Shown here piece after piece: positions 7,959-16,415 of a stretch of 64,000 nt of DNA. A program made the translations under genes and the position numbers. Positions within the stretch are counted from its first letter, which is position 1, and each line of letters begins with the position of its first letter. The stretch is taken from assembly GCF_003416895.1 (NCBI RefSeq), contig NZ_QVIO01000001.1:1178001-1242000 (forward strand), written 5' to 3'. Below the pieces are notes generated by a model. The model was not told the origin of the DNA, did not search any database, and worked only from the letters and a program-made list of their open reading frames with translations. The stretch comes from Duganella sp. BJB476 (GTDB taxonomy: Bacteria > Pseudomonadota > Gammaproteobacteria > Burkholderiales > Burkholderiaceae_D).

Positions 7959-8818
7959 CCAATTTCGCCGGTGTGCTGTTCGACGGCATCGCCTACGGCA
8001 GCCTGCTGTTCCTCATCAGCGTCGGCCTGTCGGTCACGATGGGCATGATGAACTTCATTAACCTGGCCCACGGCGCCTTTGCCATGCTGGGCGGCTATGT
8101 CAGTGTGACGGTGTTGTCCCGGCTGGGCGTACCGTTCCTGGCCTCGCTGCCGCTGGCCTTTTTGGCTTCCGCTGCGGCCGGGCTGGTGTTGGAGCGGGTG
8201 CTGTACCGCCGCCTGTACCGGGCCAGCCATCTGGACCAGGTGCTGTTCTCGATCGGCCTGACCTTCATGTCGGTGGCCGGTGCGACCTGGCTGTTCGGCC
8301 CATCGCAGCAGCCGGTCACGCTGCCGGACTGGCTGCGCGGGCAGGTCTCGCTGCTCGGCCTTGAGGTTGGCGCGTATCGCCTGTTCCTGATCGGCGTGGT
8401 GGTGCTGGTAACGCTGGCGTTGGGACTGCTGATCGAACGCACCCGTTTCGGCGCGCAGATCCGCGCATCGGTGGACAATCAAACCGCGTCCGCCGGCTTG
8501 GGCATCAATGTCGGCCTGGTGTTCAGCCTGACCTTCGCGCTGGGCTCCGGCCTGGCCGGGCTGGGTGGAGGCCTGGGTATCGATGTTCTGGGACTGGATC
8601 CGACTTTCCCGATCAAGTACATGGTCTACTTCCTGCTGGTGGTCGCCGTGGGCGGCGCCGGCACCATCAAGGGGCCGCTGCTGGCGGCGCTGATACTGGG
8701 CGTGTTCGACGTGGCAGGCAAATACTATGTGCCGCAGATTGGCGCCTTCGTCATCTATGGCTTGATGGTGGTGTTGTTGATCCTGTTCCCGGCAGGCCTG
8801 ATCAGGAGGAAAGCATGA
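7952..8818 (+). CDS. livH: Branched-chain-type ABC transporter permease LivH
   Basis: First inner-membrane permease (288 aa) of the HAAT importer. It is hydrophobic throughout, with about eight membrane segments, and shows the family signature VTMGMMNFINLAHGAFAMLG near the N-terminus plus AVGGAGTIKGPLLAALILGV near the C-terminus. It pairs with LivM (overlapping 4 nt) and the two ATPases LivG and LivF. AGGAGG lies upstream of the ATG. Because the operon follows pcaIJF and is flanked by three binding-protein genes in an aromatic cluster, the cargo is more likely an aromatic acid than an amino acid; this is inference from context. Confidence 0.92.
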   Translation: MLANFAGVLFDGIAYGSLLFLISVGLSVTMGMMNFINLAHGAFAMLGGYVSVTVLSRLGVPFLASLPLAFLASAAAGLVLERVLYRRLYRASHLDQVLFSIGLTFMSVAGATWLFGPSQQPVTLPDWLRGQVSLLGLEVGAYRLFLIGVVVLVTLALGLLIERTRFGAQIRASVDNQTASAGLGINVGLVFSLTFALGSGLAGLGGGLGIDVLGLDPTFPIKYMVYFLLVVAVGGAGTIKGPLLAALILGVFDVAGKYYVPQIGAFVIYGLMVVLLILFPAGLIRRKA

Positions 8819-9849
8819 ACGCCTTCGCCGATGCTGAAGTCAAACCGGCGCCCGTCGCCGTCAACAAGGTGCAGAGCATGAGCCTACTCCGTTTGCCCGA
8901 CGACCGCTGGTCGCCGCTGGAAATCGCTTTCTGGCTGCTGCCGGTGGCCGCGTATTTCGCCTTCCCCGGTTACTTGGTGCTGATCAGCCAGATCATGATA
9001 GTCGGCCTGTTCGCGCTGTCACTGGATTTGATGCTGGGCTATGCCGGCATCGTTTCGCTGGGCCATGCAGCCTTTTTCGGCCTGGGCGCCTACACGGCCG
9101 GGCTGCTGTCGGTGCACGGCTGGAGCGAGCCGTTTAGCGGTTTGCTGGCCGGCGCCGTGGTGGCAGGCCTGTTCGGCTTCGTCATGTCCTTCCTGGTGGT
9201 GCGCGGCCAGGACCTGACGCGCTTGATGGTCACGCTGGGCATAGGCCTGATGTTGTTCGAGGCGGCCAACAAGGCCTCCTTCCTCACCGGCGGCGTGGAT
9301 GGCTTGTCCGGCATGATGGTCGGTAAATTGTTTGGCGCTTTCGAATTCGATTTGAACGGCAATGTGGCTTACTGCTACAGCTTCGCCGTACTGTTCCTCG
9401 TGTTCGTGGTGCTGCGCCGGGTGGTGAAGTCGCCGTTCGGTTTGAGCCTGGTCGGCATCCGCGAGGGCGCGCGCCGCATGCCGGCACTGGGCGTGGACGT
9501 CAACCGTCGCCTGGTGGCCGTGTTCACGCTGGCCGCAACGGTGGCCGGCCTGGCCGGCGCGCTGCTGGCGCAGACCACGCAGTTCGTCGGGCTTGATTCG
9601 CTGGGCTTTCCGCGTTCGGCTGAGCTGTTGATCATGCTGGTGCTGGGTGGGACGGGCCGCCTGTACGGCGCGCTGGTCGGCGCCGCCGTGTTCATGCTGG
9701 CGCAGGACTACATCGCCGGCCTCAATCCGGCCTACTGGCAGTTCTATATCGGCCTGCTGCTGATGGTGATCGTGCTGTTCGCGCGCGGCGGCATCCTGGG
9801 CGGGCTGGAAAAGATGGCGTCACGTTTCAAACGGAAGGAGCAGGCATGA
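8815..9849 (+). CDS. livM: Branched-chain-type ABC transporter permease LivM
   Basis: Second permease (344 aa). After a hydrophilic stretch of about 40 residues the chain has multiple membrane helices. The family motif SLDLMLGYAGIVSLGHAAFFGLG is split by codons typical of LivM, and LVLGGTGRLYGALVGAAVF marks the C-terminal coupling region. The start overlaps the livH stop by 4 nt and the stop overlaps livG by 4 nt, so the complex is made from one coupled message. Confidence 0.92.
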   Translation: MNAFADAEVKPAPVAVNKVQSMSLLRLPDDRWSPLEIAFWLLPVAAYFAFPGYLVLISQIMIVGLFALSLDLMLGYAGIVSLGHAAFFGLGAYTAGLLSVHGWSEPFSGLLAGAVVAGLFGFVMSFLVVRGQDLTRLMVTLGIGLMLFEAANKASFLTGGVDGLSGMMVGKLFGAFEFDLNGNVAYCYSFAVLFLVFVVLRRVVKSPFGLSLVGIREGARRMPALGVDVNRRLVAVFTLAATVAGLAGALLAQTTQFVGLDSLGFPRSAELLIMLVLGGTGRLYGALVGAAVFMLAQDYIAGLNPAYWQFYIGLLLMVIVLFARGGILGGLEKMASRFKRKEQA

Positions 9850-10604
9850 GCCAGGACATCACACTGCGCACCGAAGGCCTGACCAAGCGCTGGGGTCCGT
9901 TCGTCGCCAACAGCGATGTGAGCCTGACCTTCGAACCAGGTGCGCGCCACGCGCTGATCGGCCCCAATGGCGCTGGCAAGACCACCTTCATCAACCTGCT
10001 GACGGGTGGCTTCATGCCCAGCAGCGGCAAGGTCTACCTGGGCGGCGAGGACATCACGCACCTGCCGCAGCATCAGCGGGTACGGCGCGGCATGACGCGC
10101 ACCTTCCAGCTCAACACCCTGTTCGCCGGCATGACGGTGCTGGAATCGGTGGCGCTGGCGATCTGCGAGCGGCGCGGCCTGCAATCGGTCTGGTACAAGA
10201 CCGTGGCCAAGCACGCCGACGTGATCGACGAGGCGATGGCCCTGCTGGCCACGCTCAAGCTGACCGACCAGGCCAACAGCGTCACGCGCAGCATGGCTTA
10301 CGGTAAGCAGCGGCTGGTGGAAATAGCATTGGCGCTGGCTACCAAGCCGCGCATCCTGCTGCTGGACGAACCGGCGGCCGGCATCCCGCAAGCGGAGAGC
10401 AAGGAACTGTTCGAAGTGCTGGCGCAGCTGCCGCGCGATGTGACGGTGCTGTTCATCGAACACGATATGGGATTGGTGTTCCGCTTCGCCGACCGCATCA
10501 CGGTGCTGGTCGGCGGCAAAGTGCTGACCGAGGGCACGCCGGCGGAGATCGCAGCCGACCAGCGCGTCAAGGAAGTTTATCTGGGGGAGGCCGAACATGG
10601 CTGA
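9846..10604 (+). CDS. livG: Branched-chain-type ABC transporter ATP-binding protein LivG
   Basis: Cytoplasmic ATPase (252 aa) powering LivHM. Walker A is GPNGAGKTT, the signature region is of the LivG form (MAYGKQRLVEIALAL instead of LSGGQ), Walker B is ILLLDEPAAGI, and the switch His is in FIEHDMGLVF. The C-terminal TEGTPAEIAADQRVKEVYLGE tail, split over two segments, is typical of LivG. It overlaps livM by 4 nt and livF by 8 nt. Confidence 0.94.
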   Translation: MSQDITLRTEGLTKRWGPFVANSDVSLTFEPGARHALIGPNGAGKTTFINLLTGGFMPSSGKVYLGGEDITHLPQHQRVRRGMTRTFQLNTLFAGMTVLESVALAICERRGLQSVWYKTVAKHADVIDEAMALLATLKLTDQANSVTRSMAYGKQRLVEIALALATKPRILLLDEPAAGIPQAESKELFEVLAQLPRDVTVLFIEHDMGLVFRFADRITVLVGGKVLTEGTPAEIAADQRVKEVYLGEAEHG

Positions 10605-11298
10605 ATTACTGGCGCTCGATAAAGTCACCGCCGGTTATGGCGAGTCTATCGTGTTGGAAGATGTGTCGTTCACGCTGAACGAGGGTGACAGCCTGGCGCT
10701 GTTGGGCCGCAACGGCGTCGGCAAAACCAGCCTGCTGGTGACGCTGATGGGATTGACGCGGCTGCACGGCGGCGGCATCCGCTGGGCCGGCAGCGACATC
10801 GCGCGCATGCCCACGCACCGGCGCTCGCGCGCGGGCCTGGGCTGGGTGCCGCAGGAACGGCATATGTTCCCATCGCTGACGGTGGAAGAGCATCTGACGG
10901 TGGTGGCGCGGCCCGGCCGCTGGAACCTGCAAAAGATCTACGAGATCTTCCCGCGCCTGGCCGAACGCCGCGCCAACATGGGCAACCAGTTGTCCGGCGG
11001 CGAGCAGCAGATGGTGGCGATCGCCCGCGCGCTGATGACCAACCCGCGCATCCTGCTGCTGGATGAGCCGATGGAGGGCCTGGCGCCCATCATCGTGCAG
11101 GAGCTGGTGCGGGTGATACGGCGGCTGGTGCAGGAGGAGGGGATGTCGGTGATCGTGGTGGAGCAGCATGCGCGGCTGGCGTTGTCGCTGACCCAGCGGG
11201 CGATTGTGCTGGATCGTGGCCGCATCGTCCACGACTCGGACAGCGCCAGCCTGCTGGCCGACGGCGACAAGCTGGATCGCCTGGTCGCCGTGGCCTGA
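10597..11298 (+). CDS. livF: Branched-chain-type ABC transporter ATP-binding protein LivF
   Basis: Second ATPase (233 aa) of the importer. Walker A GRNGVGKTS, Q-loop region GWVPQERHMFPSLTVEEHL, signature LSGGEQQMVAIARAL, Walker B ILLLDEPMEGLAP and the switch His in VVVEQHARLAL are all intact. It is the last gene of the livHMGF operon and ends 18 nt before the convergent marR gene. Confidence 0.94.
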   Translation: MAELLALDKVTAGYGESIVLEDVSFTLNEGDSLALLGRNGVGKTSLLVTLMGLTRLHGGGIRWAGSDIARMPTHRRSRAGLGWVPQERHMFPSLTVEEHLTVVARPGRWNLQKIYEIFPRLAERRANMGNQLSGGEQQMVAIARALMTNPRILLLDEPMEGLAPIIVQELVRVIRRLVQEEGMSVIVVEQHARLALSLTQRAIVLDRGRIVHDSDSASLLADGDKLDRLVAVA

Positions 11299-11316
11299 GA
11301 CGGCGGCTGTTGAATT

Positions 11317-11811
11317 TTAGCTTGCGTCGCGCGCAACGTGCGCGCCGCTGCTCAGCGGCGCGCGGCTTTGTGCGTTGTTTTCCTGTACCAGCTTGGTCAG
11401 CAGTTCCATGAATTTCAGCTGTTCCGGGCCGCTGAGCGGCGCCAGAAGACGGCGTCGCAGACGCTGCGAACCGGGGACCAGATCGGCCAGCAGCTGTTCG
11501 CCGGCCGCAGTGATGGTCAGGGCGCGCTGGCGGCGGTTGGTTGGAATCACGGTGCGGTTGAGTAGTCCCTTTTCCTCCAGCCGCGCGCAGACGGTGGCGC
11601 CGGTGGACGTGTCGATGCCGCTGATGGCCGACAGCGACACCTGGTCGATGCCTGCGTGGCTTTCCAGGTTGCGCAGCATCGCATACTGGACCGGCGTCAG
11701 TTCTTCGCCCATTTCGTCGTAAAAAATCGACACCGAGATTTGCTGCGCACGGCGCAGCAAGTGACCCGGGTGTTCGTACAGGTTGGTCAGCTGACTCTCT
11801 GTTTGTGGCAT
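11317..11811 (-). CDS. MarR-family transcriptional regulator, probable vanAB repressor
   Basis: 164-aa MarR-type winged-helix protein. The core LTPVQYAMLRNLESH, DQVSLSAISGIDTSTGATV (recognition region) and RLEEKGLLNRTVIPTNRRQ (wing with Asn-Arg-Arg) is standard for the family, as is the closing coil that forms the dimer. The start at 11811 (MPQTESQL) has GAGAG upstream; a GTG 30 nt further out is less likely. The gene is divergent from vanAB, and the 139-nt gap carries a perfect 16-bp palindrome (11905-11920) next to a vanA promoter. It is therefore likely to repress vanAB until vanillate or a related ligand binds. In other bacteria VanR belongs to other families, so no gene symbol is given. 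Confidence 0.88.
   Translation of the reverse strand: MPQTESQLTNLYEHPGHLLRRAQQISVSIFYDEMGEELTPVQYAMLRNLESHAGIDQVSLSAISGIDTSTGATVCARLEEKGLLNRTVIPTNRRQRALTITAAGEQLLADLVPGSQRLRRRLLAPLSGPEQLKFMELLTKLVQENNAQSRAPLSSGAHVARDAS
11340..11363 (+). terminator. Possible terminator for livHMGF inside marR
   Basis: GCGCGCCGCTG at 11340-11350 and CAGCGGCGCGC at 11353-11363 form a perfect 11-bp stem with a 2-nt gap (loop opens to about 4-6 nt), lying in the marR 3' end. The T-tract after it (CTTTGTGCGTTGTTTT) is interrupted, so activity is uncertain. Confidence 0.35.
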
Positions 11812-11869
11812 GGCGTGCTCTCTGCTTGCGCGGTGTGGCACGGAACAAAAAAAGAATTCGTCCCGGCGG

Positions 11870-11897
11870 TTTACTTCATCGGTTTACGGTCTATACT
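11870..11897 (+). promoter_or_regulatory. Candidate vanAB promoter
   Basis: TTTACT (11870-11875), a 16-nt spacer and TATACT (11892-11897) face vanA. The palindromic operator begins 7 nt after the -10 element, about at the start site. Confidence 0.5.
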
Positions 11898-11904
11898 TTA
11901 CAAC

Positions 11905-11920
11905 ATTCAGTGCACTGAAT
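11905..11920. promoter_or_regulatory. MarR-type operator of vanAB
   Basis: ATTCAGTGCACTGAAT is a perfect 16-bp palindrome in the marR-vanA intergenic region, of the size usual for MarR dimers and positioned at the predicted vanA transcription start. Confidence 0.65.
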
Positions 11921-11949
11921 ATAAACTGAAAATCGAACAAGGAGACAAG

Positions 11950-12981
11950 ATGTACCCAAAAAATACCTGGTACGTGGCCTGCACGCCGGATGAAATCGAT
12001 GGCAAGCCGCTGGGTCGCCAGATCTGCGGCGAGAAGATCGTGTTTTATCGCGGGGCGGAGGGTAAGGTGGCGGCGGTGGAGGATTTCTGTCCGCACCGCG
12101 GTGCACCGCTGTCGCTGGGCTTTGTCCGCGACGGCCAGCTTGTGTGCGGCTATCACGGCCTGGAGATGGGCTGCGACGGCAAGGTGGTCAGCATGCCGGG
12201 CCAGCGCGTGCGCGGCTTCCCCTGCATCCGCAGCTATCCGGTGGAGGAGCGCTACGGCTTTATCTGGGTCTGGACCGGCGAACGCGAACTGGCCGATCCG
12301 GCGCTGATCCATCACCTGGAGTGGGCGGACAATCCTGAGTGGGCTTACGGCGGCGGGCTGTATCACATCAACTGCGAATACCGCCTGATGATCGACAACT
12401 TGATGGACTTGACCCACGAGACATATGTGCATGCGTCGAGCATCGGCCAGAAAGAGATCGACGAAGCGCCGGTCAGCACCCGGGTCGAGGGCGAAGAGGT
12501 GATCACCAGCCGCTACATGGAGAACATCATGGCGCCGCCGTTCTGGCGCGCGGCCTTGCGTGGTAATGGCCTGGCCGACGACGTGCCGGTGGACCGCTGG
12601 CAGATCTGCCGCTTCACGGCGCCCAGCCATGTGATGATCGAAGTCGGCGTGGCGCATGCGGGCAAGGGCGGCTACGACGCGGCGCCGGAGCACAAGGCGT
12701 CCAGCATCGTGGTCGACTTCATCACGCCGGAAAGCGAAACCTCCCACTGGTACTTCTGGGGCATGGCGCGCAATTTCAAGCCGGATGATGAGGAATTGAC
12801 CGCCACCATACGCACCGGCCAGGGCAAGATCTTCGGCGAGGACCGGGAGATGCTGGAACTACAGCAGGCCAACATCCTGCGTCATCCCGAACGCAAGCTG
12901 CTGATGTTGAATATCGACGCCGGTGGTGTGCAGTCGCGCCGCGTGCTGGATCAGTGGCTGGAAAAGGAGCAGGACGCATGA
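11950..12981 (+). CDS. vanA: Vanillate O-demethylase oxygenase subunit
   Basis: 343-aa Rieske non-haem-iron oxygenase that removes the methyl group of vanillate as formaldehyde, giving protocatechuate. The Rieske [2Fe-2S] cluster ligands are in CPHRGAPLSLG and CGYHGLEM. The mononuclear iron site is in DNLMDLTHETYVHAS, with its two His, and a later acidic ligand. Start chosen at MYPKNTWYVAC (11950), the normal VanA N-terminus, 7 nt after AAGGAG. The stop overlaps vanB by 4 nt. The product feeds the pcaHG genes on the other side of the next binding protein. Related aromatic O-demethylases such as syringate or dicamba enzymes look alike, but the vanB partner and context favour vanillate. Confidence 0.92.
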   Translation: MYPKNTWYVACTPDEIDGKPLGRQICGEKIVFYRGAEGKVAAVEDFCPHRGAPLSLGFVRDGQLVCGYHGLEMGCDGKVVSMPGQRVRGFPCIRSYPVEERYGFIWVWTGERELADPALIHHLEWADNPEWAYGGGLYHINCEYRLMIDNLMDLTHETYVHASSIGQKEIDEAPVSTRVEGEEVITSRYMENIMAPPFWRAALRGNGLADDVPVDRWQICRFTAPSHVMIEVGVAHAGKGGYDAAPEHKASSIVVDFITPESETSHWYFWGMARNFKPDDEELTATIRTGQGKIFGEDREMLELQQANILRHPERKLLMLNIDAGGVQSRRVLDQWLEKEQDA

Positions 12982-13943
12982 GTACCGAACTGCTGCAAGT
13001 GCGGGTGGAACGCCGGCATGTGGAGGCCGAGGATATCTGCACCTATGAACTGGTCAGTGCCGACGGTGCGCCGCTGCCACCCTTCACGGCGGGCGCGCAT
13101 ATCGACGTCCACGTCGGAGCTGGTCTGGTGCGGCAGTATTCGCTCTGCAACCCGCCGCAGGAACGGCACCGCTACGTGATCGGCGTGCTGCGCGACCCGT
13201 CGTCGCGCGGCGGTTCCAAGGCTATGCACGAGGAAGTGCGGGCCGGCGCCACCCTGAACATCAGCGCGCCGAAAAACCACTTTCCATTGGTTGACGCCGA
13301 ACGTAGCCTGCTGCTGGCGGGCGGCATCGGTGTCACGCCCATCCTGGCGATGGCGGAAGCATTGTCGGCGCGCGGCGCGGCGTTTGAGATGCACTACTGC
13401 GCGCGCTCGCCCGAACGCACCGCGTTCCGCCAACGCATCGCCGCCGCGCCGTTCGCGCCGCAGGTGCACTTCCATTACGACAGCGGCGACGCTGCGCAGA
13501 AGCTGGACCTGCCCGCGCTGCTGGCGCAACTGGACGGCAAGACGCACATCTCTTTTTGCGGCCCGGCCGGATTCATCGACCATGTCAAGGCCTCGGCCAA
13601 GGCGCATCACTGGCCGCAGGACCAGCTGCACCTCGAATACTTCGGCGCCGCAGCCGTGCCGTCCGCCGGCGGCGACCAGCCGTTCGAGGTGAAACTGGCC
13701 TCCAGCGGCAAGGTGTATGCCATCCCCGCCGACAGCACCGTGCTGCGCGTGCTGACCGATGCCGGCGTGTTCATTCCCGCTTCGTGCGAGCAGGGCGTGT
13801 GCGGCACCTGCCTGACGCGCGTGCTGGACGGCGTGCCGGACCACCGCGACTTGTACCTGGACGAATCGGAACAAGCCGCCAACGACCAGTTCACCCCTTG
13901 TTGTTCACGTTCCAAAACCGGCACGCTGCTGCTGGACCTATAA
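12978..13943 (+). CDS. vanB: Vanillate O-demethylase reductase subunit
   Basis: 321-aa phthalate-dioxygenase-reductase-type protein passing electrons from NAD(P)H through a flavin and a plant-type [2Fe-2S] centre to VanA. Domains in order: flavin-binding barrel (RQYSLCNPPQE), nucleotide-binding domain (LLAGGIGVTPILAMAE, then FCGPAGFID), C-terminal ferredoxin with cysteines in CEQGVCGTCLTRVLDG and a distal Cys in FTPCCSRS. The ATG overlaps the vanA stop (ATGA), so the subunits are coupled. The NAD-type coenzyme preference cannot be judged. Confidence 0.93.
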   Translation: MSTELLQVRVERRHVEAEDICTYELVSADGAPLPPFTAGAHIDVHVGAGLVRQYSLCNPPQERHRYVIGVLRDPSSRGGSKAMHEEVRAGATLNISAPKNHFPLVDAERSLLLAGGIGVTPILAMAEALSARGAAFEMHYCARSPERTAFRQRIAAAPFAPQVHFHYDSGDAAQKLDLPALLAQLDGKTHISFCGPAGFIDHVKASAKAHHWPQDQLHLEYFGAAAVPSAGGDQPFEVKLASSGKVYAIPADSTVLRVLTDAGVFIPASCEQGVCGTCLTRVLDGVPDHRDLYLDESEQAANDQFTPCCSRSKTGTLLLDL

Positions 13944-13956
13944 AAAAGGAGACACA

Positions 13957-15144
13957 ATGCCAGGTCATATCAATCACCAACGCCGCCAACTGCTGCTGGG
14001 CGCCGCCGCCTTGTCGGCCGGAGTTTTGCCCGCTGTCGCCAACGCGGCTGGCGAACCGCTGAAAGTCGGGCTGATCGTGCCGATGTCCGGCCCGTTCGCT
14101 TCCACCGGCCGCCAGATCGAGGCGGCGGTCAAGCTGTACATGCGGCAGAACGGCGCCGGCGTCGCCGGCCGTCAGGTCGAGATCCTTCTCAAGGACGACG
14201 GCGGCCTGTCGCCGGATGTGACCAAGCGGCTGGCGCAGGAGCTGGTGTCGCGCGAAAAGGTGCAGGTGCTGGCCGGTTTCGGCCTGACGCCGCTGGCCTT
14301 CGCCGCCGCGCCGGTCGCCACCCAGGCCAAGGTGCCGATGATCGTGATGGCGGCCGCCGCGTCGGCGGTGCCGCAACGCTCTCCGTACATCGTGCGTACC
14401 GGCTTCACGCTGGCGCAGGTGACGGCGCCGATGGCGCAATGGGCGGTCAAAAACAAGATTAAAAACGCGGTGACCCTGGTCAGCGACTATGGACCGGGGC
14501 TGGACGCGGAGAAGGTATTCGTCAAGGGCCTGCTTGAAGGCGGCGGCAAAGTGCTCGACAGCCTGCGTGCGCCGCTGCGCAACCCGGACTATGCGCCGTT
14601 TCTGGCGCGGGTGCGGGACTTGAAACCGGATGCGCTGTTTGTGTTCGTGCCATCGGGCGAGGGCGCTGCGGTGCTGAAGCAGTTCACCGAGCGCGGCCTG
14701 GCCGCCTCCGGCATACGGCTGATCTGCACTGGTGATGTGCTGGACGACGACCTGATGGCCAGCATCGGTCCTGCCGCGGCAGGTGTGGTCAGCAGCCATC
14801 ACTATTCGGCGGCCCATCCGTCGGCCGAGAACAAGGCGTATGTCGAAGCCTTCGGCAAGGCCAACCCGGGCATGCGGCCCAATTTCCATTCGGTCGGCGC
14901 CTACGACGGCATGCATCTGCTGTACCAGGCACTCAAGCAAACCAACGGCGACAGCGACGGCGACAAGCTGCTGGCGGCGATGAAGGGCATGGCATGGACC
15001 AGCGTGCGCGGCCCGGTCAGCATCGATGCCGCCAGCCGCGACATCGTGCAGACCGTGTACATCCGCAAGGCCGAAGCCAGCGCCGGTTCCTTCTACAACA
15101 TCGAGTTCGACCAGGCCGACAAGGTCCGCGATCCGGGCGTGTAG
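13957..15144 (+). CDS. ABC transporter substrate-binding protein (HAAT/LivJ-type)
   Basis: 395-aa periplasmic-binding subunit, close paralogue of the protein at 1915-3090 and of the fragment at 1-149; shared segments include GLIVPMSGPFASTGRQIE, LAGFGLTPL, VSDYGPGLDAE and SVRGPVSIDAASRDIVQ. The N-terminus NHQRRQLLLGAAALSAG has paired arginines ahead of the hydrophobic core and may be a Tat-type signal. It starts 13 nt after vanB behind AAAAGGAGACAC, so it is probably in the vanAB operon. That suggests vanillate or a related methoxylated acid as ligand, delivered to LivHMGF. It ends 8 nt before the convergent pcaC-pcaD fusion gene. Confidence 0.9.
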   Translation: MPGHINHQRRQLLLGAAALSAGVLPAVANAAGEPLKVGLIVPMSGPFASTGRQIEAAVKLYMRQNGAGVAGRQVEILLKDDGGLSPDVTKRLAQELVSREKVQVLAGFGLTPLAFAAAPVATQAKVPMIVMAAAASAVPQRSPYIVRTGFTLAQVTAPMAQWAVKNKIKNAVTLVSDYGPGLDAEKVFVKGLLEGGGKVLDSLRAPLRNPDYAPFLARVRDLKPDALFVFVPSGEGAAVLKQFTERGLAASGIRLICTGDVLDDDLMASIGPAAAGVVSSHHYSAAHPSAENKAYVEAFGKANPGMRPNFHSVGAYDGMHLLYQALKQTNGDSDGDKLLAAMKGMAWTSVRGPVSIDAASRDIVQTVYIRKAEASAGSFYNIEFDQADKVRDPGV

Positions 15145-15152
15145 CGGCGGAC

Positions 15153-16415
15153 CTACAAGCCGGCGATGAAGCCGGCGACGGCCGACGCGAACAGCGCCGG
15201 CTGTTCGACCGCGCCCAGGTGCGATGCGTTGGGTAGTACGACCAATGCAGCGCCCTGGATGGCTTGTTGTACGGTCTCCGACATGCTGACCGGTGTGCCC
15301 TGGTCCAGCTCACCGGCGATGACCAGCGTCGGCACGGCGATGGCGCCCAGCCGTTCCGTGGTGTCGACTGTGCCGACCGCGTTGCAGCAGCCGATGTAGC
15401 CGGTGCTATCTGTACTGAGCAGGCGTCGGCGGAAGCGCGCGACCGTGGCTGCGTGCTCGGCGCGGAAGGCGTCGTGGAAGTAGCGTCCCATCACCGCGTC
15501 GGCGATTGCCGCGATGCCTTGCTCGCGCACGGTGACGATGCGCTGCTGCCAGGCTTCCCGCGCCGTTTCGGGATAGCGGGAGGTGGTGTTGCCCAGCACC
15601 AGGGCGCGTACCAGCGACGGATGGCGCAGCGCCAGCTCCTGGCCGACCATGCCCCCCATCGACAGTCCCACCCATACCACCGGCCCGGTATCGAGCTCGC
15701 GCAGCAGCGCCGCCACGTCGTCGGCCAGGTCGGCCATGCTGTACAAGCCTTGCGGTGCGGCGGAACCGCCGTGACCGCGATGGTCGTAGGCGATCACGCG
15801 GCAGTCCGCCGCCAGCTGGTTGGCCAGACTGTCCCACATCGTCAGGTCGCAGCCCAGGGCGTGGCTCAGCACCACCGTATGGCGCGGAGCCTTGCCGTTG
15901 CGTGGCTCGCGCACCGTGTAGTGCAGCGCGGGCTGGCCGGTGCTGCGGCCTTCGCGGCCGACGCCGGGATGGCTGGCGGCGGCCGGCGCCGACGGCTCCA
16001 GCGTGTAGCCGATTTGTGGTCCCACCTCGCGCAGGATTGCCATCGCATGGGCGAAAGCGGTGTTGGCGGCGGGGACGCCGGCGTAGATCGCAGACTGCAT
16101 CAGCACTTCCTTCAATTCGTCCGGCGACAGGCGGTGTGCCGCATCGCCCAGCAGCGCGGCGCGCACATGCAGCTCGTATTCTTCCCAGCGGCCCAGCGCG
16201 ATGGTGGTGGCGAGTACCATCGCGCGCCGCGTCTTCTGTTCCAGGCCAGGACGGCCCCAGATATCGTTCCACGCAAAGCGCGTGATCATGTTCTGGAACT
16301 CGGCGTTGAAGCTGTTGGCGTTGGCCAGGGATTTATCCACCCAGGCGTCGCCGAGGATGGCGCGGCGGTTGTGCAGTCCACGTTCGAAGTCGTGGTCGAT
16401 GGGATCGAAGCTCAT
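15153..16415 (-). CDS. 4-carboxymuconolactone decarboxylase / 3-oxoadipate enol-lactonase fusion, PcaC-PcaD order
   Basis: 420-aa bifunctional enzyme for two successive steps: decarboxylation of 4-carboxymuconolactone, then hydrolysis of 3-oxoadipate enol-lactone to 3-oxoadipate. Residues 1-132 match PcaC (HNRRAILGDAWVDKSLAN, FQNMITRFAWNDIWGRPGL, ALGRWEEYELHVRAAL). After an Ala/Pro/Gly linker (about 140-162), residues 163-420 are an alpha/beta-hydrolase like PcaD with Ser252 in GLSMGGM, Asp371 in IAGELDQGTP and His399 in NASHLGAVEQP. The start at 16415 follows AGGACACC and overlaps the pcaB stop by 4 nt. In the known actinobacterial fusion PcaL the lactonase comes first, so the order here is reversed. 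Both active sites look intact. Confidence 0.92.
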   Translation of the reverse strand: MSFDPIDHDFERGLHNRRAILGDAWVDKSLANANSFNAEFQNMITRFAWNDIWGRPGLEQKTRRAMVLATTIALGRWEEYELHVRAALLGDAAHRLSPDELKEVLMQSAIYAGVPAANTAFAHAMAILREVGPQIGYTLEPSAPAAASHPGVGREGRSTGQPALHYTVREPRNGKAPRHTVVLSHALGCDLTMWDSLANQLAADCRVIAYDHRGHGGSAAPQGLYSMADLADDVAALLRELDTGPVVWVGLSMGGMVGQELALRHPSLVRALVLGNTTSRYPETAREAWQQRIVTVREQGIAAIADAVMGRYFHDAFRAEHAATVARFRRRLLSTDSTGYIGCCNAVGTVDTTERLGAIAVPTLVIAGELDQGTPVSMSETVQQAIQGAALVVLPNASHLGAVEQPALFASAVAGFIAGL

